64,000 nt of DNA, from contig BSDZ01000016.1 in the NCBI GenBank assembly GCA_030268105.1, positions 2,921,501-2,985,500 of the forward strand, written 5' to 3'. The notes beneath the pieces were generated by a model. That model had not been told where the DNA came from and did not search any database. It saw only the letters and a list, made by a program, of their open reading frames with translations. The translations under genes and the position numbers were made by a program. Below, piece after piece: positions 61,659-64,000 of this stretch. Numbering within the stretch: position 1 is the first letter of the stretch; each line of letters opens with the position of its first letter. This DNA comes from Volvox africanus (taxonomy: Eukaryota; Chlorophyta; Chlorophyceae; Chlamydomonadales; Volvocaceae).

Positions 61659-62398
61659 AAGTCAGCTTGATTAGGGATGTAAATCTGGGACCCATTGTAC
61701 CAGAAGTTACCCTTCTTTTTGAGCCGCAGCTTTGCTACCTTAGTTTTCGTGAGATTGAGGTCACCGTCATACCCGCGGATGATTCGGTGTCCTAAGTCGC
61801 TGTCAATCAGTGCGGCAGAAAGCAAGTTGAGCACCACGTCGTGGACCCGACTGATAGGGTCAGCTACGTTCACCCGACCAGGGCGATACTCCCATTTAAA
61901 TGTGAAACGTGATAATCGCTCCATCCAACGAGCTTGGCAGCGGGATAGCTTATCCGCGCTTTTCTGTTCTTGGAGGTATACCAGTGGTTGGTGATCCGTG
62001 ATCAACGTTACATCACTGGCGCCTTCAAGGTAACAACGCCACTCTTCCAGGGCTAAGACAGTGCCGAGGCACTCTTGGTCTGTTGTCGAGTAGTTGTACT
62101 CTGCCTTATTGAATTTAGAACTGGTATAGGCGACAGGGTGGTCATCCTGCAAGAGGACGGCTCCTGTGCCATGTATTGAGGCATCAGACCAAACCGTGAA
62201 AGGTTTATCAAGCTCGGGGAGTTTAAGTACTGGTGCATTTGTCAAGGCATGCTTCACACCCTGGAAGGCTGCCTCGCAGGCTTCGGTCCAGTGGAAGGGC
62301 ACTTTCTCACTGGTAAGGGTTGTGAGGGGGGCCAAAAGGGAGGAATAACCCTGAATAAACCTCCTGAAATAATTGGCTAAGCCAAGGAACGCCCGCAG
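61655..62398 (-). pseudogene. RT connection and RNase H of retrotransposon 2
   Basis: Open segment after the TGA at 62399. It begins with LRAFLGLANYFRRFI, the RT thumb/connection region, then APLTTLTS, VWSDASIHGTGAVLL (first RNase H aspartate), EYNYSTTDQECLG, LITDHQPLVYL and VNVADPISR. The last motif has DPISR where most relatives have DALSR, a possible weakening change. It ends at TGA 61655-61657, close to the frameshift before integrase. Confidence 0.9.
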
Positions 62399-62903
62399 TC
62401 ACTTAATATCCGTGGGGACAGGCCAGTCTTTAATGGCTGTTACTTTGCGGTCGTCCACCTTTAAGCCTTCTTGGCTTACTTTGTGGCCAAGGAAGTGCAG
62501 TTCGAACCGGTTGAACTGACACTTCGACAATTTTGCCTTGAATTGGTGCTTTCGGAGCAAGGACAGTACCAAACGGAGGTGCTGTTCATGCTCGGCCGGG
62601 GTCTTACTAAAGACCAGTATATCGTCCAAGTACACAAGCACAAATTTGCCAATGTAGTCAGTGAAGACACGATTCATCGCTGCTTGGAACGTTGCAGGAG
62701 CATTGGTAAGTCCAAAGCAAAGTACCTTAAACTGAAACTGGCCCATGCCTGGGGCTATGAAGGCCGTTTTCTCCACATCCTGTGGAGAGATCAGTATTTG
62801 ATGATACCCCTGCTGTAAGTCCAGGGAGCTGAAAATGGTAGCTCCTTGGAGTTGGTCGAAAAGGTCCGTAATATTGGGCATGGGATACCGCCGTTTGATG
62901 GTC
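62399..62903 (-). pseudogene. RT palm of retrotransposon 2
   Basis: RT core, including PMPNITDLFDQLQGA, SSLDLQQGYHQI, FKVLCFGLTNAPATFQ, the catalytic YLDD and LGHKVSQEGLKVD. It reads in a different frame from the preceding fingers segment (frameshift near 62905) and stops at TGA 62399-62401 in the middle of the conserved LRAFLGL region. Confidence 0.9.
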
Positions 62904-63560
62904 AGTTAAGCGCACGGTAGTCTAAGACCATGCGTAGTCCTTGCCCATTTGCCTTTTCGACAAAGAGAACTGGAGCCCCATAGGGTGAGGTAGAGGGTTC
63001 GATATATCCCTTATTGAGCAGTTCGGTAACTTGCTTCTTGACCTCTTGTTGCTCCAGTTGGGTGAGCCTATAGGCTCGTTTAGCGGGTGGTATGGCACCA
63101 TCCACTAAAGGAATCGTGTGACCAATGTCCCGGTCGGGGGGGAGGCCTTGAAGGTCCTCGAATACATCCTTGTATTCCTCCAGTAATTCTGATAACTTTA
63201 AATTAGCTAGGAGATTATTCCCACCGGAACTGGGGTCAGGAGTTGGAGTGTGCTCCTCTGCTTGCACAAGTAGGAGATAACTCCGTGCTCCTTTAGCAAT
63301 TCGTTTGCCTGCTGCTTTCGCAGATACCGTCTCGACAGTAGTCGCTGCATAAAGTGTTGCAGTGACATAGTTCATGAGGGTAATCGCATCAAGGTTAGCG
63401 TCGATACCCGGGGAAGACCAAAGGGATGGCGTAAACGTATACGCATCATTTGGCTTCTTATACACTGTCAGGGTATGAGTTGCCCAGCACATTGTGGCTT
63501 TTCGTTTTCCTAACCAGTCATTAGCCAGGATAATATCAACACCTGGGACATCTTGCTTAG
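62902..63560 (-). pseudogene. Protease end, linker and RT N-terminus of retrotransposon 2
   Basis: The frame begins around 63560 with the protease C-terminal motif VDIILANDWL. It passes ATG 63490-63492 and runs through YKDVFEDLQGLPPD, HTIPLVDGAIPP, YRLTQLEQQEVKKQV, YIEPSTSPYGAPVLFV and VLDYRALN to TGA at 62902. All are standard Ty3/gypsy RT motifs. The frame breaks at LN, where the TIKRRYP motif continues one frame over. Confidence 0.88.
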
Positions 63561-64000
63561 AACAAGGAGTTTGACTGTGTCGTGGAACTTGTCAATTTGA
63601 AGATTGGTAACAACTGAGCCCTCAATCAGTTCTGTGTTGCCATAAGCCACTTTAACTGAGCTGGTAAGTGTGGGTTTGAGAGCAAGGGCCATTTTCGTAA
63701 CGGCTGTTAGGGATATAAACCCGTCTGCGGTACCTTTACAATGGGCACCGGAATCGGCCAAGACTTTGCAGGCCGTTTGGCACAGTTGAGCATCAAAGAT
63801 CATAGAAGGTGTAGAACCAACTATGGAGTTCAAGTGCACGGTAGTGGACGGTCGGTCATACCATAGCTGGAGAGGCCATGGGACACCGGGCATAAGCTCC
63901 CGTACTCCTGTGCAACTTTTCTTCAGGAACAATTGTTTCCCTGGTGCATATGTTTTGATCAGGCGAAAGCCTGCTGCTCGCATACTGTGCTCTATTGAGC
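63510..64000 (-). pseudogene. Aspartic protease of retrotransposon 2 (partial)
   Basis: The frame stays open to the window edge, so the ATG at 63981-63983 need not be a start. VLADSGAHCKG has a DSGA active site (residues 77-80 from that ATG), the Ser-type variant of DTGA seen in many retropepsins. FISLTAV follows after a few extra residues. The frame is lost near 63555 just before the conserved hydrophobic-D-W-L motif, which is found one frame over. Confidence 0.8.

Larger units (their letters stand above)
60282..64000 (-). mobile_element. Retrotransposon 2: partial Ty3/gypsy element with chromodomain, decayed
   Basis: Minus-strand element cut by the window end. In element order: protease (from 64000), RT, RNase H, integrase, chromodomain, polypurine tract. 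It belongs to a different family from retrotransposon 1; for example RNase H reads YTSSKFNKAEYNYSTTDQE where element 1 has FTSKKFSGAEIRYTTGEQE. It is broken by frameshifts near 63555, 62905, 61657 and 61175 and by in-frame stops at 62399 and 60601. Gag and the 5' LTR lie beyond the window. Confidence 0.93.

Overview
The window is eukaryotic repeat DNA. It holds no recognisable host gene and no bacterial-style gene organisation. Three kinds of sequence are present: a very regular tandem array with a 1,716-bp period, one nearly full-length Ty3/gypsy (chromovirus-type) LTR retrotransposon lodged in that array, and part of a second, more decayed Ty3/gypsy element at the right end. Both elements read on the minus strand and both carry a C-terminal chromodomain. 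The organism cannot be named from this sequence; an alga, oomycete, fungus or other protist would fit, and a bacterium would not.

Layout. 1-13215: array block A, eight internal segments alternating with seven complete and two partial LTRs. 13216-19859: retrotransposon 1, made of the 3' LTR (13216-14039), a polypurine tract, chromodomain/integrase/RNase H/RT, protease, zinc knuckle, a gag fragment, a leader, a primer-binding-like site and the 5' LTR (18959-19859). 19860-59939: array block B, 23 complete units and a truncated last one. 59940-60281: a short unassigned stretch with a tRNA-like segment. 60282-64000: retrotransposon 2, from the polypurine tract and chromodomain back through integrase, RNase H and RT to protease, cut by the window edge.

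The main result is what the satellite is made of. Each 1,716-bp unit is one complete LTR (about 902 bp, TGTTGT...ACAACA ends) plus about 814 bp of internal DNA. That internal DNA corresponds to the leader and first part of gag of an element closely related to retrotransposon 1, followed by about 98 bp with no counterpart there. Neighbouring units share LTRs, so the array reads LTR-leader-LTR-leader for more than 53 kb. The units keep a primer-binding-like site but have no polypurine tract and no pol, so DNA-level amplification (unequal crossing-over, or rolling-circle copying of a one-LTR circle) explains them better than repeated retrotransposition. Shared variants show dimeric higher-order repeats, a run of five apparently identical units and a multi-unit segmental duplication.

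Retrotransposon 1 sits 345 bp into an array LTR. Its right-hand LTR changes part-way from element-type to array-type sequence, so the element and the satellite have recombined. Retrotransposon 1 has three in-frame stops, one frameshift and no recognisable capsid domain, yet keeps a long open frame from RT palm to chromodomain. Retrotransposon 2 is broken by at least four frameshifts and two in-frame stops. A chromodomain retroelement embedded in a homogeneous satellite made from its own relatives suggests heterochromatin, possibly pericentromeric or centromeric; that is inference only.
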